Below are positions 50,804 through 62,714 of a stretch of DNA of 64,000 bases, piece after piece. Position 1 is the first letter of the stretch. Every line of letters begins with the position of its first letter. A program made the position numbers and the translations under genes. The notes under the pieces are model-generated. The model saw only the letters and a program-made list of their open reading frames with translations, had not been told where the DNA came from and made no database searches. This stretch comes from Straminergon stramineum (taxonomy: Eukaryota > Streptophyta > Bryopsida > Hypnales > Calliergonaceae), in NCBI GenBank assembly GCA_963920665.1, contig OY987266.1:1183001-1247000 (forward strand). The letters are read 5' to 3'.

Positions 50804-51282
50804 CCGAAACTAATGCAAGGCATTTAATCTCTCACGAAAATACTAAGTTATTTACAAACAAGTATGGTCTCATAAAGTGACTAGTACTACAAAAGTAGCA
50901 TCCGCCTCACGAAAATACTAAGTTATTTACAAACAAGGAGTTGGTTAGCCACAAGGGACATTCCAAGTCCAATTTATTGCTATAATTGATTCATAAAGGT
51001 AGGAAGGCCCAAGAAGAAATGTCAGTTAATGTAGCCTCCATTTTATAATCAATGTATCAACCTCCATTACCTAGTATGGTCTCATATCCAAATGACCATG
51101 GTACTATGAGTAAATGACCATCTCAGTTCAACTACTCTTATTAACCATTGCATTATTCTAGGCAAATATATATTCCAAGGGGCTACCCAAAATTTGTAGT
51201 ACTAGTCACTTTATGAGACCATACTTGTTTGTAAATAACTTAGTATTTTCGTGAGAGATTAAATGCCTTGCATTAGTTTCGG
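50804..51282. repeat. Perfect 90-bp inverted duplication with an extra 32-bp direct copy
   Basis: 50804-50893 and 51193-51282 are exact reverse complements over 90 bp. In addition, 50906-50937 is an exact direct copy of 50831-50862 (CTCACGAAAATACTAAGTTA...). The spacer contains another TATGGTCTCAT at about 51078. Identity without a mismatch in an otherwise decayed region marks a recent event. Confidence 0.9.
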
Positions 51283-51567
51283 ACACTATACAACTTCCCT
51301 TAAGCCATCATGTGTGCATTGAAAGTGACAACCCAACCATATGCTAGTACAATAACTTATGTTCCTCCTAGATCATTCACAATCCGAATTGGGAGGGGGG
51401 TTGGGAAATTTCAGCTCTAGAATTTGGATTTCATTCTCCTAACTAACTGGCGAACAGGACATTAGAATCCCTTAGCTTCATTAAGACCATTGCTTGATTA
51501 AGCAATAAAATTTGAAGATTCAACTCAAAATATGTATCATGTATCCAAAACTTAAAGAAGTAGCTAG

Positions 51568-51592
51568 AAAAAAAAAAAAAAAAAAAAAAAAA
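51568..51592 (+). repeat. Poly(A) run, 25 nt
   Basis: An uninterrupted A tract; no retroposed gene is recognisable just upstream. Confidence 0.9.
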
Positions 51593-52189
51593 TTGAAAAT
51601 AATTTTCCGTGGGTGGGTGGCTCCCCTCGGCACTGAGAGGTAGCAAGTAACAAGAGGGGAGTGATCAATCAAACAACAATTTGATCAAGACAAAAGAATT
51701 CGATCTCTAGGAGGTCCCACAAGAAGACAATGATCAACTAATCAACATTTGGGTGTAACTAACTTCATTCCTGACACAAATAATTCCTATCAACCAAATA
51801 TTTTCTTAAAATCTTAACAATCTTAATAGTGTTTTTCATAAATGTTAACAAGTCTAATTATCAACACAATAAACATAAGCAAAGATCCATGCTACTATAA
51901 GATAGTGATCAACAAAAATGAAACTTAGTGTGGCATGTAATGAAATCTTATCAACAATTTTTTTCTAAAATCTAAACAAATTCAATAATAGCACATTGAG
52001 AAAAAATTATTGGTGTGTTCCTATGACTTCGGGAGGGTCCATGTTCTTACAGGACAATGATCAACCAATATTCTAAACAAACTCCCTTCCATCTCCATTC
52101 ATCTTTCACATCAATTGGATTCTTTATCTTCATAATGTATACTTGTAGATAAGATTCAAAATTATAATTTTTATCTGAAATCTATATAT
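51593..52189. other. AT-rich intergenic DNA
   Basis: Nothing recognisable. Confidence 0.4.
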
Positions 52190-52400
52190 CTATGGTAATA
52201 GGTCCATGGTAATAGGTCCATGGTAGTAGGTACTAAAATTTACTAAAAATAAGAAATTTTGATCCAAATTTTAAGATGGAAACTATTTTTTGAAATATTA
52301 ATAAGTTTCTAATACTTTTTCAAATTTCTGAGCTCAATGCTCACATAATCTTTGTTCAACACTCATAGGCTCATGCTCACAAGCTCACAAAATAGTATCG
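52190..52400 (+). repeat. Interspersed repeat C copy with short tandem units
   Basis: Starts with two to three GGTAATAGGTCCAT units and ends CTCATGCTCACAAGCTCACA. Inverse of 49490-49640. Confidence 0.7.
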
Positions 52401-52409
52401 TTGGTTAGA

Positions 52410-53190
52410 GGTTGCATTCTTGATACAAATAGAAAGCTTTATGCACAGAAGAGTGCAAGGGCTTTGTTTTGTAGTGTTTGGACATGCAATGTGAAAGTTA
52501 TATTTTTTCTAAAATAATGTTTTTTTTCATTTAAAAATAATTAAAAAATTCATAACTTTCACACCATAAGTCTAAACGCCACGAAACAAAATTCGTACAT
52601 CCCTCTTCACGGAAAGCTTTCCATTACCAAGAATGCAGCCAAAGAACTCATAGTTCCTTCAATTTCAACATATCAAGCTAAACTAAACTAAACCAACTAA
52701 TTAACTAATTTAAGGTGTAGACTAGTATGCCATGTGTTGTTGCCATAACCAAAATAAAAATAAAAATAATTTTCTAATTTTTTCTCTCATTCTTTTTGTT
52801 TTTTATTTTTTTCTAATAGAAAACTTTATGCATGAAAGATTGCAAGAGTTTTATTGCGGTGTGACACATTGTGTTCTTGATACAAATAGAAAGCTTTGTG
52901 CACTAAGGAGTGCAAGGGCTTTGTTTTGTGGGGTTTACACATGTGATGTGAAAGTTATGGTTTTTCCATAATAAAAGATAATTTAATTCAATTTTTTTAT
53001 TCTTAAGAACTTTGAAATTCAATAACTTTTACACCATAGGTCCAAATGCCAAGAAACAAAGTCCTTGCACCCCTCCTTGCAAAGAACTTTCCAATGGTAC
53101 CAAGAACGTTGTTGGATGCTTCATGGTTCCTTAGATTTTAGCATATCAAATAAACAAAACAAAACAAATAAACAATTAAATTTATTGTAT
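52410..53190. repeat. Interspersed repeat B array in alternating orientation
   Basis: Four units are visible: inverted at about 52415-52510, forward at about 52550-52760, inverted at about 52805-52970 and forward at about 52985-53190. Landmarks are GTGCAAGGGCTTTGTTTTGT (inverted) and ACAAAGTCCTTGCACCC (forward). The 52732-52971 ORF is a by-product. Confidence 0.7.
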
Positions 53191-53654
53191 AGATAGATTA
53201 TGTATCCACCATGTCCAATTCAAAATGTAAAAAAAGCTCGTCAAATCTAAGGTAGGAGGCTCAAAAACCACTTGGGCATTAAGAATTGTCCCTATAATTA
53301 GCTTTGAAATGGATATGAGGTGGTCTTTAAATTGACCACTTTAGTCATTGAATGGATCGAAGAAAAAAATATTATTTTCTGCAAAAGCCAATCATTCTCC
53401 TTGCTTTCCCCATGTCTCTTTACAAGTTGTAAGTGAATGATTTATGGAAGAGCTAGGGTCATAAATAGGTGCCTACAACACAACTCATTTAAAAATTCAC
53501 AAATAATTCAATAATGCTTTGAAAAATATGAAATCACTTGTGTTACATTCCACATCTATTTCTCTTTGCTTGAAAAATGAGCTAAAAATATTTCCATCCA
53601 AAGAAACACATGAAAAAAGTGGACTAGCCCTTAAATGAGTGTAATTTTTAGCCT

Positions 53655-54130
53655 CCTACCTTAATATGTGCATTGTTTTCCAAATCCTCAAATTCAAATT
53701 AATGAGCACTTTTACAGTGTTGTATGCTCTTTGAGTGAATAATATCCAATTATATAGTACAATGTATTCACCTAGAGTAAACTTGCCATTTACTGCACAA
53801 ATCCCCAAACCACATAACAACCGTTGCCATTTACAATACGCTAATTGCACTAAGCAACTACCAATTCAATTGCCATGGGAACAAAATTTTGTATCTCCAC
53901 CCAATGACCGCATAGTCTATGGTGAAGGATTGCAAGGAATTTTTAGCTAGATTTTAGCTTCATCGCCTTGAGATTGCAATAAAATTTTTAGAAAGAAATC
54001 TTTTTGCACTCTTTTTTTTGAAGGTGAATCTTAACATGGCATTGAATGATTGTGTCAAATTTCAAAACATGCAAGTCTCCATATTTATGTGGAGAAGGAT
54101 TTGAATTTTGTCTGTGTGGTGATTGGCAAG
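53655..54130 (+). repeat. Interspersed repeat D, uninterrupted copy
   Basis: Provides the empty-site version of the interrupted copy at 46556-47765 (inverse orientation). ORFs within it are short and have no domain. Confidence 0.75.
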
Positions 54131-54762
54131 TTTACTGTATCAGAAAGAAAAAGTAGTGTCTTTGCAGTCAACAGAGATGCTGATGATTCCACAAGTGCAA
54201 ACCCCGCCACAAGTGAACAAGAAAGAATATGAACAATCACATGTCCTAATTATTCTACATCATCTGAGTACATTTCTTTTCCTTTCTATACTTTATACTA
54301 TCTACCCTTTCTACACACTATAATTTACATCTTATACTTTCAAACCTCTTTACTGTAACCCTTTCTAAAATGACATTCGAGAATACCTTCTACACTCATT
54401 GCCATACTATCATTGACTGCACCACGCTTGTCACGCATTCAAACCATATAACATTGAAAAAGTTGGGCTTCTACTGTCAGAAAAGCTACAGTAGAAGAAT
54501 TATGTTGTCCCCAATTTTTAAGAAATTTGCAAATTGCAGAGGAGCTGAAAGTTAAAATAACTTAGTGCTGGGAAGGAAACCGAGAAGAATCCTTGGTGTA
54601 ACTTAAGCTTAGTACGTTGAAGAAAGTCGGAAGAATCATTTTGTGTCCTATTTTGAAAACAAATGTGCAAATCACGTATGGTTTAGTCGCTTGAGGAAAG
54701 CTAGAAGAATTGTATTATGCCTACTTTGGAAACAAAATTGCAAAAATCCTCATTGAAATGTA
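54131..54762. other. Intergenic DNA
   Basis: No gene recognised. A short inverted pair, CTTCTACTGT / ACAGTAGAAG, lies at about 54468-54497. Confidence 0.4.
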
Positions 54763-54956
54763 ATGTACAAGTCGAACCTCCCTTAGTGCATGGTGTCAGG
54801 ACTATGCACTAAGGGAGGTTCATGCATTTAGAGAAGCCATGAGGCCACTTGTCTATTCATCTTTAATCATGGGCATGGGCCACCTACTATTTACAAACTC
54901 TCTTAATGCATATTATGCACCAATGGAGGGTGCACTAAGAGAGGTTTTACCTATAT
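54763..54956. mobile_element. MITE, family CTCTCTTAGTGCA, copy 2
   Basis: The left end ACAAGTCGAACCTCCCTTAG and the right end (reverse complement GGTAAAACCTCTCTTAGTGC) bound about 190 bp. An inner inverted pair around GCATGGTGTCAGGACTATGC is shared with 41130-41314. Confidence 0.65.
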
Positions 54957-55047
54957 ACCTTTGTCAAGAAATTCATGATTTTTGAAAATGAATTGCAGTT
55001 ATTTATTAACAAATATGAAATACTATACATTTCATTCAAAATACTAT

Positions 55048-55230
55048 CACTAGTAGAAAACAATGTTCTACACAACAAAAACTAGTTGACATCTTTTAAA
55101 CACTACATTGACTAGAACACATATTTTTGAAAACTATGTTGCAGTCAATGCCCATTTTCTATTTTTTGACACTAAAACCAAAAAAATGTCAGCTAATTTT
55201 TGTTGATTGAAACACAATTTTCTACTAGTG
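55048..55230. mobile_element. CACTA MITE, 183 bp, with 3-bp target duplication
   Basis: Ends CACTAGTAGAAAA and TTTTCTACTAGTG are exact inverted repeats of the CACTA class, and TAT flanks both sides (55045-55047, 55231-55233). No coding capacity. Confidence 0.88.
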
Positions 55231-55233
55231 TAT

Positions 55234-56122
55234 GCAAATTTTATGTTATTTTAAAATTATTTTATTAGCAATTCAATACAGTAATAAAACAAAATTGATC
55301 CCAACTTGCTTTTCAATTTTATGATAACACACTCAATGTATTGTAATTGATAATTTCAAAGCAATTTCAAGCCAACTGTAACAGATAGTAATAAGGTAAA
55401 CCTACCCATGACAAGCATCTAGGAAATTACCCATTAGAGTCTTACATCAATCCATGAGAGACTTTATGTAATTAATATGATTAAGACTACATTAGGTTGG
55501 TTACTAACCAAAATCAATGGCTTGGGTGATGGTGATAGAGTTATTAGTGCTTGTTTTAGGAACTTCTAGCTTTTAGTGTAAATTCCTCAAAGCAAGTGAT
55601 TTTTTTAATTCTTCATGTTTTGGCCATGTTAGGAAATATTGTACCCATGTTAGGAAATATTCTAATTGTTTTAGGTGGTAGGATGGCCATCATGCATACA
55701 CTTTTTGTTGGTTTTGGAATAGTCTACAAATTCTTTTGGGTCAATTGGTAATCACACTTCAAAAATTCATAAGAAATTCATACTTTGTCAAAAAAATAAA
55801 ATTTCAATTGCTCTCTTCTTTTCTCAAAGATGTCTTTGTATGGAAAAAACTGAGTTTTTTTGCTAATTGTAACAAGGCAAAAAAATCATTCTGCTTGTCA
55901 TAGGCAAGTTTACCTTATATGAAAGCTAGTCAAGCCTCAAGCTCATTCAAATAAATAATTTCATCATAGGTGGCCCCTTTTGTGAGCATCCCAGTAAGCT
56001 TTAGTTTGAGTTTGGTAAATTAAAGGGCCTAAAGTTATTTTGGGATACATGGCGGAGCATGTGAAGCTCTTACATTGTTGTTGTTCACCCTTGCTCACCC
56101 TCTTTCATCTTACTTAAGTTAC
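55234..56122. other. AT-rich intergenic DNA
   Basis: Nothing recognisable. Confidence 0.4.
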
Positions 56123-56711
56123 CCCCTAAGGGCTCCGATGTCAACTTTCACAATAACAAATAGATTGAAACTCAAGTTTCATCCTCGTTATTGTTTGGAT
56201 GAAAGTCATTATAATTTGTAGAGATACTTTATCAAGTTGTTGTCCTATCTAATGGTAGGATTTGGTATTACTAGATTACATATTCTTTTAAATTCATAAA
56301 TGTGTAAGTATGTCAAGTAGTTGACCAGGCCAAAATTGTATTGATTCTAGTTCAAAACTAGATTATTTTGCAAAAATGAGGTCATAGATTTGAAAAACAC
56401 AAAAATTTAAAAAAACTCCATGTTTCAAATTAAGAAAACCTTATTTCAAATCCATTCCAACAAGTATTACTCAAAAATGATGAAATTTTGCTTGTAATCC
56501 AATTTAGAATGGATTTTGAAATTTTCCTTTCAAAATTTATAAAAAAAATATTGGTAATAGCATTGGTGAATCTAACCGTATGGATGGAATTTGAAACTCA
56601 CAATCTACAACTTTTATTTGTATATCCATTCCAAAATATTCTTCCAAATAACACTTTATAATGATTGTTCTCAAATCTTCAATTATAGAGAAGACTTTGG
56701 ATGTTCAAGGG
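56123..56711 (-). mobile_element. TTAA-type element, same family as 46637-47202
   Basis: The left terminus CCCCTAAGGGCTCCG follows TTAC (a one-base change of TTAA, 56119-56122). The right terminus ...GTTCAAGGG precedes TTAA (56712-56715). The inverse of the body matches 46.64-47.20 kb and 28.2-28.6 kb. Confidence 0.65.
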
Positions 56712-56715
56712 TTAA

Positions 56716-58247
56716 AAGGTAGGAAGCTTGTAATAGTGAAAATTCTATTATATTCACTTCTACTCAAACACATTAGATTTGTTCTTTCCTAGTACTAGCA
56801 AAATTCTATTAGATTTACTACTACAAAATGATAAACTAAAGAACTTAGGGTCTTGGGCCAAGGATTTTAGCCTTGTTGAGAGTTTTCCCCCTTAGATTTT
56901 AAAAACACAAGTAGCTAGATGGATCCATTTTATGGTATGAGGATCACTATTTAAGAGAAAATTCAAAATATGTAATGAAAGAGACCCAAGATTTTTTTTT
57001 AATTTGGAAGAGATAGAAGAATCACCTCCAAATATCTAGCCCTTGAAAGTTAATGGAGTGGAAGCTCCTAGATACCTTCTAGAAAGGTTAAAAAAGGGCT
57101 CCCAAATCCTAATCATCATTTCCAAATTTGGACCAAATAAGAGACATACACCTAATACCAAGTTGTCCTTTACTATCTTTTCATAGAAAGGTTCTTAAAT
57201 GGCAACCTATCTTGATGGAACAAGTCATTGCAAGAATCATTTGTACTATTTGTTGCATTTTACTAATGTTGGAAATTGAAACTATCATTATTGAACTTAC
57301 TATTACTACATTTGAGTATTGTTTCCTAATTGAGTTGGATTACCTAACTCGTTCATTTGTTCCTTGATTTCTTGTAGTTTAGGCACGTATCTCCATTCCA
57401 TTTGTCCATACAAATGAATGAAATTTCCTTTTCATCTTTCTTCTTTTCTAGGATTATATATGTGGTGAGCCCAATTGAAGACTTCATAGCACTTAGAATT
57501 GTGCTTTAGTACTAAGGTAGACCAACCTATTACCACCCTGATTCACAATCTGAGTATATTAGGACCAACTCTAGGAGGGTCACATATTTTTCAGAGGTCT
57601 CCGTATGTTTCAAGAATCAAACCTAAGTGGAAGTATAATTTTCCAATAAAAATTCTAATTTCTATGAATTTCTAAAGTGGTCTGCCCTAAATTACAAAAC
57701 CACCATTAGACTAGAGTCATAAATGTCCTATCTTAAACCTATAACCACCATTACATATACCTATTAACACTAGAGTATCCACCAATCAAAGGTTGACACG
57801 TTACCCAAGTTGAAATTAATGCCCTAAAATTGTCAGAATAATGAATGGATTTGGGCAAGTTTTATGGTGGAGATGGGGCCAAAAATAGGATGGCGGTTAT
57901 AGGAAGTTGGTAGAAATGGGCTAGTCTACCTTATTGAGGCAGAAGAATTGTAATTTCTTCAAAAACAACATGTCCCATTTGAATTTTGAAAAAAAAGTAG
58001 AGCTATTGTTTGTAATTTTTTTTTGAGGCCATTGTTGTGAACTTCCCCAAGGAGACATGTGACAAAGAAAAGTTGAATTTGCAATCATTCATGAACTACC
58101 GAAAACCTCAAATTGTAGACCTTTTCAAGCAAGAATAAAGCATTTGCATTTCTATTTTTCAAAACCCTTCTACAAGAAAGGGTGATAGGGACATAAGATA
58201 AGATTGTAAAAAGTTTTAGGTTGTAACTTCAAAAAAAAGTTACTTAA
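56716..58247. other. AT-rich intergenic DNA
   Basis: No gene recognised. The ORF 57128-57367 has no domain. Confidence 0.4.
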
Positions 58248-59021
58248 ACCCTAACTGCCCAACCAACCATATATGGTTGATTTGAAATTTCAGGTTCATT
58301 TGGAGATGGGTAGTTAAATTCTTGTGACCTTTTAAAATTTTTTACAAGGAATTTCAAAAGTTAACTATTGAAATTTTTTATTTTTTACAAAAAAAAGATA
58401 AATACTTGATTTTTGAGAGGTCTTCTAAGGCATATATGTATCTTAGTAAAAGAATAAAGCTTGACAATTTCACTTGATTTGATATTTAAAAAATTGTACT
58501 CATCCATTTGCTTTGAAAATGGTCCCAGTGGAAAGAGTAAAGTGTTTTCATGATATACACCATCGAAACTTTAAACATGTGAATGTTGATTTGGAGTTAA
58601 TTGCAATTTCTATTTATAAAAAAAATTGCATTTCAACAATTGCAAGGTGGATTGTGTAATGAGTTTGATAGCTCATCATTTGAATTGAAGGTTTTTGGAA
58701 GTGCATTTTAGTGTGCTAACACAATTTTTAGTTGGTTATGTCACCTCCAATCCCCAAAAAATCTTATATGCAAATTTCTGAAACATTGTGGAAAGGGGCA
58801 TCATACTAAATATAAAAAATGTACATTTCTCTTGTTATAATCTCACAACTTCTATGGAATTTTGCACTCAAAATTGGTATGCATACTAATAAGCAAGCTC
58901 TTTAGACAATCATATGGTTAGATTTTGAAAAAAAAACATATATTTTTATTAGGGATAACCAAAAGCCCATGCTCTTTTTTCATAGTCAAAACACACTTGG
59001 AAAGGCTTGGGCATTTAGGGG
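58248..59021 (+). mobile_element. TTAA-flanked element, 770-bp family, copy 2 (best preserved)
   Basis: TTAA at 58244-58247 and 59022-59025. The termini ACCCTAACTGCCCAACC and CCCCTAAATGCCCAAGCC (reverse strand) match over about 15 of 18 bases. Aligns over its length with 48213-48981. Non-coding, about 774 bp. Confidence 0.8.
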
Positions 59022-59025
59022 TTAA

Positions 59026-59377
59026 GTGTGATAGACCTTTGGGAGTACCATTCCACAATTGTTTTATTTATAGGAAATATCCAAAAGTTATGGTAGAATT
59101 TTATTCTCCTCATGTAGCCTTGGAAAAAATCTCATGGCAATTTGAGTATGATTGTATAACTTACTTACCCAAATCCAATTTCTACAAAATGTGTGGTACA
59201 AAATCGTACAAAAGTTGGGGTAAAGGATATAGCCAATTCAAGGACCTATTGCTACGAACAAGAGTTTGTAGAATGCAAAAGCAATTCAATCAACATCAAA
59301 GAGAGAATCAAGTAGAGAAAATTGTTCCATCTTTGGATTTTTGCATGTCCTTGGAATCCTCTTCATCTAGTAACTAA
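59026..59377 (+). pseudogene. Possible coding-gene fragment of unknown family, abutting a transposon
   Basis: After the right TTAA of the 58248-59021 element the reading frame stays open for about 115 codons to a TAA at 59375-59377. Composition looks protein-like: YRKYPKVMVEFYSPHVALEK, CGTKSYKSWGKGY, and an acidic/Ser tail (LESSSSSN). The frame continues leftward only into element sequence, so if this was a gene its upstream part is missing or displaced. I do not recognise the family; chance openness is a real alternative. Confidence 0.3.
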
Positions 59378-59679
59378 AAGGACTAGAATTGGTGCAATCA
59401 CACTTTTCTCAAACCTTTTGGTACACTAAAAGGGGCCCATTTGGTTGGGTCATTCAATGTCTTGGGCATGAGGCCTTTGCCGTGGGAGCACCACATGAGA
59501 TGTTCTAAAATTGATTTTTTTGGAGGAATCCCAACTTCCCAAGCTATACACCTCTAAATGGTGTTAATGTTGAATGTCACTCAACAATTAGTATGATCTT
59601 ACATGGCTCCATGTCTAATGGTTAATATGAAGTTTTGTCTATTGATCAAAACTTTAAAAATGAGAACTACAAAGCTAAT

Positions 59680-59895
59680 GTGTGAGTATGAAAATGTGAG
59701 CATGTGAGCCTTGAGTATACATTTAAGTAGATATCTTACAACCATTGAGGGTGCTTAATATATACAATTTTAATATAGGTATCCATAACATGGTTAAACT
59801 ATAATCATGGAAGATTTCTATAATATACACCCACTATAACATATGTACATAGTCTTCTAGGCTCATGGGCTCACTCTCCTAAGCTCACATAATAG
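59680..59895. repeat. Interspersed repeat C copy with inverted ends
   Basis: The left side TGTGAGCATGTGAGCC and the right side GGCTCATGGGCTCAC...AAGCTCACATAATAG are inverted relatives. The interior is rich in TATA and GGTATCCATA-type units. Related to 39035 and 52190. Confidence 0.55.
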
Positions 59896-60439
59896 GATTC
59901 CTCGTAATGAGAATAATATCCTTCCTTGAATTCACAATAGAATATTCCATCCATTGCTACAAATTTATGGTATCAAATATGGCTAAATGCATCCAATTAA
60001 AAGCCTTATTTGCAATTTATGAGTAGCAAGGATAATTATTTTGAAAAAAATTGCCATTTTGAGCTATATTATTCAACATTGTCGCACAAACCTTTCGTGG
60101 TGATGATTGACTAACCAATGACTTCTCTAAGCGTTTGAGGCAAAGGGCTATTTATTGCTCATAAGCTATATAATTTTTTTTTTGAGGGAATATGTGGCAA
60201 TAGGTTCTTCTATTTTCAATGGATGAAATCACTTATTTACAACAAAATTTAGAGACAATATTGAGCACTCTATTAAAAAAGGAATGTACACATTTTAAAC
60301 AAATACATATATTTTCATCCACATTTTGTATGTTTCATCTATATTGATGAATGTAAATAGCTTCACCAATCCACTAGAGCAACGTAAATGTTTTTGACAA
60401 TTTGTTGCCTAAAACTGACTTGCTTTTAAGGACTATCAA

Positions 60440-60660
60440 CAATCCTAAAGGAAATTTGAGTTTTCATGGAGTAGCATTTCATCAATTCTGAAGCATGGAC
60501 CTAGAATTTGCCAAATCTTTCTTATTATAGTAAATAAATGTAACTGAATGGATCACAAGAGTAAATGGTTAAAAATAGCAAAAATGGGCTTTCTCATCCT
60601 ACAATAGATTGACCTCATCAGGAACATGGAAAAATCTCAAAACTTTACTTTCCAATGGAG
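60440..60660 (+). repeat. Interspersed repeat A, copy 3
   Basis: Shares TAGCAAAAATGGGCTTTCTC and AAAAATCTCAAAACTTTAC-type segments with 19520 and 22540, in the same orientation. Confidence 0.55.
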
Positions 60661-60699
60661 ATAACTTTCCAAAAAATAATGAGAAAAAAACACTCTGAG

Positions 60700-62714
60700 T
60701 GTAAGTTACTGTAGGCCCTTGGATCCAAAGCATTCATCGAAGTCCGCCATGATTAAAAGCTCTCTTGTACGGCCCGCCCAGGCCCGTCACGCCGGCGACG
60801 CCGCAACAGCGAACGGACTGTGCGTGTGTGCGGCGGTGCCGAGCATATTCCCACAGCTCCACACGTTTAAACCATTACGTGTGCAGTTCCCACCTGACGA
60901 CGATGATTTCCTGTTCAGATTTCTTAGCAAACTACGAGACGTGACAGTCCAACGGTCTTCCATTTCTCAAATAAATCTAAGTAAGCCACAGCTAGTCAGC
61001 GCAGTGAGCGCGCACTCATCACGGAGTCGTCCAGTCGTTCAGTCAGTCACGGATGGCGTGCCGTGTGTTGCATATGGAGTAAACCACTGCTCGAGACAAC
61101 CGGCCTACGGAAGGAACCCTTCATCAGTTCAATTCTTTCAATTTGTTGGTGAACTTCACGGTGCAATGATTCTGAACTCGCGATTCAAGCTCAGTCGTAA
61201 CAACAGGAGTCGGCAGAAATTGTTGGGGTGGGAAATTTGCAGAGGAGACTTCGGAACAAACGAGGTGCGTTTTCTTGGCTTTGTAACCCTAATTGGGTTT
61301 GATTTTTGAATTTTTAGGGTTTGGGGAGGGGCGTTTGTATGTTAATGTCGAATTGCGGAATTGTGCAGCTTCGAAATTTGTAGTGGGAAGAGGAGAAAGT
61401 GAATTGGTCGGCGAATTAGTGACAGTCGACTTTCTCTGGTTCTGTTTTGCTAGGAAGTTTCTGGTGTTTGAATATCAGAAGCTCCGGTTCTGATGATTGT
61501 TGACAAGTGGTGTTGTTTCAATCCATTGTAGCTCTGTAGCTGTGCCGTAAGGTGCTTAGATTGGTTTGTATCAGCACAATTTGATCGTTCTTGCGAACGT
61601 GCTTGAGTTGTTGTGTTCTCATCAATTGGGTGTACGATGTCACTCAGTCTGCATGTAGTCCGGAAGAATCTCTTAAACAAGTTGCAGAGCAAGGTTTAAT
61701 TGAATTGCAACATGGATTTAAACCTGAAGCCGGTTTCGCTTCAAAGTTCATGGAGTCAAATTATGAGTGCATTCTGAACGAGTGTGATATGCTGATCTAC
61801 ACTTTTGGTCTTGACGTGTTCAGACGTCATTTTGCTTGACGATGTCTGTCTGACTACATGTCTTTTCAACTGAAGGTGTTATGTTACTGCTGCTTTGGTT
61901 CTGACGTTATTTCTGTGAAGCAGCCACTCGGTGGTGTATTTGATCTAGCGCATGACCGGAGCGAATTGAATGCCTACCTGCACTCTAGTAATGTAAAGCA
62001 ATGTAAGTGCTTGTCGCCGATGTTTAGCAATGTCAAGGAAATGAACTTGTGCACAATTATCGTGTGATCTGTTACAATCAGGCTAAGATATCGATGGAAT
62101 GACACGTGGATTCTTGAACCCCTAAAGGACCGAGATGGATTTAAAATGGCCGAGTTAATTGAGTATTATGTGAAGAATATTACTCAGACGCTTTGAAATT
62201 TTGAATCAGTGAAGACCATTTTGCTTGTGTCGGTCAAAATATCAATATCCCATCTGACCTCTTTAAAGTGAGAGAAAAGGACTTGAAGCTTCTAGGTCCT
62301 AATTGTACAATCGTAAGTATTATGAGAATTCGTGATTGAAGCTACAAGATGTATTTGGATAATCATCGGTAACTGTTAACAACTATTCTGTTGATTTATT
62401 TAGCTAGACAAATGTTTGATGTGTATTCAGTTTTTTAGTTGACGTCTCTTTGCCAAAGTTGCGTGGGCTTGCGAGTGCAATTTTGGAAATAGTCTATGTC
62501 CAGTCATGCCATGGGTTCTGGGCTCAAGATTTGCCCTCAGATGTCCTCAACACAGCAAGATACATCAACCTATGAAAATCTGTGCGGTGCGGAAATAGTG
62601 TCGTAATTTATCGTTTGAGTTCGAGTTTTTGAGACGGCGATTTTGATTCAAGGGCGGTGTTTTGATCATAGGTTTCATGGAGGCCAAGGTTGTGCGAAAT
62701 CGAGTTAGGGAGAG
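60700..62714 (+). promoter_or_regulatory. GC-richer island: probable promoter and 5' UTR of the Kir gene
   Basis: Composition changes sharply at about 60700 from AT-rich repeats to balanced, CpG-containing unique DNA that continues into the Kir ORF. A 196-codon ORF (60719-61309) has no recognisable domain. A plausible GTGCGT donor follows GAACAAACGAG at 61265, so part may be a spliced 5' leader. An in-frame TAG nine bases before the Kir ATG closes that frame. A fragment related to the TTAA-element terminus lies at 62117-62156. Confidence 0.4.

Noticed and set aside
60719..61309. 196-codon ORF as an independent gene
   Set aside because: No recognisable domain, it sits in GC-richer leader DNA where open frames are longer by chance, and a splice-donor-like site falls inside it.
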